NCBI GenBank assembly: GCA_947384645.1
Contig: CANDHX010000086.1
Span: 1-6,092, forward strand
Source of the DNA: an uncultured Mycoplasmatota bacterium
GTDB taxonomy: Bacteria > Bacillota_I > Bacilli_A > RF39 > UBA660
Direction of reading: 5' to 3'
Length of the DNA: 6,092 bases
A program made the translations under genes and the position numbers. Positions 6,047-6,092 of this stretch are shown piece after piece. The stretch's first letter is position 1, and each line of letters opens with the position of its first letter. The notes under the pieces were generated by a model. It was not told where the DNA came from and ran no database searches. It saw nothing but the letters and a program-made list of their open reading frames with translations.

Positions 6047-6092
6047 AGATCGGAAGAGCGTCGTGTAGGGAAAGAGTGTAACTGTAGGTGTA
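6047..6092 (-). other. Illumina P5/TruSeq adapter, not genomic
   Basis: Bases 6047-6079 are the exact reverse complement of the 33-base TruSeq read-1 adapter, starting AGATCGGAAGAGC. AACTGTAG (6080-6087) is the reverse complement of the same 8-base index seen at 7-14, and GTGTA continues into P5. The first A may come from A-tailing. It truncates the gene that starts at 5562 and supplies that gene's false stop codon. Confidence 0.98.

Noticed and set aside
1..6092. Linear plasmid, phage or transposon with terminal inverted repeats
   Set aside because: The repeats are exact Illumina adapter plus index sequence, and the content is a chromosomal core operon.

Overview
The window is a single low-GC bacterial fragment flanked by sequencing adapter. 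Bases 1-47 and 6047-6092 are Illumina P5/TruSeq adapter, including the same 8-base index at both ends in opposite orientation. The native insert is therefore about 48-6046, and both outermost genes are cut by the ends of the molecule rather than by biology.

The organism looks like a low-GC member of Bacillota, possibly a Bacilli/Mollicutes-related lineage. The clues are AT-rich DNA, the nusA-ylxR-infB-rbfA-truB gene order, strong GGAGG-type ribosome binding sites, and an IF2 close to the size of Bacillus IF2. TGA ends nusA and infB and tryptophan is TGG, so the code is standard (table 11), not the Mycoplasma code. The genus cannot be told from this window.

Region 48-3993 is the conserved transcription/translation operon on the + strand: the 3' end of nusA, ylxR (rnpM), infB, rbfA and truB. 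The genes overlap by 4 bases (nusA/ylxR, infB/rbfA) or lie 9-18 bases apart, with no visible promoter or terminator between them. The products act together on transcript elongation/antitermination, RNase P modulation, translation initiation, 30S maturation and tRNA U55 pseudouridylation. The L7Ae-like gene ylxQ (rplGA), usual between ylxR and infB, is absent. ribF, usual after truB, does not follow.

Region 3994-6046 is accessory. It holds two genes not recognised as any named family, at 4282-5247 (321 aa) and 5562-6046 (161 aa visible, 3' end missing). Each has its own sigma-A-type promoter and strong ribosome binding site, and an intrinsic-terminator-like hairpin lies between them. By eye the two proteins share a sequence pattern. 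The first carries it twice as an internal tandem duplication, so this looks like an expanding, lineage-specific repeat-protein family. CpG content falls from the core operon through the first to the second accessory gene, suggesting different ages of acquisition. This family is the most novel content of the window. A BTB/POZ-like fold is offered only as a testable guess.
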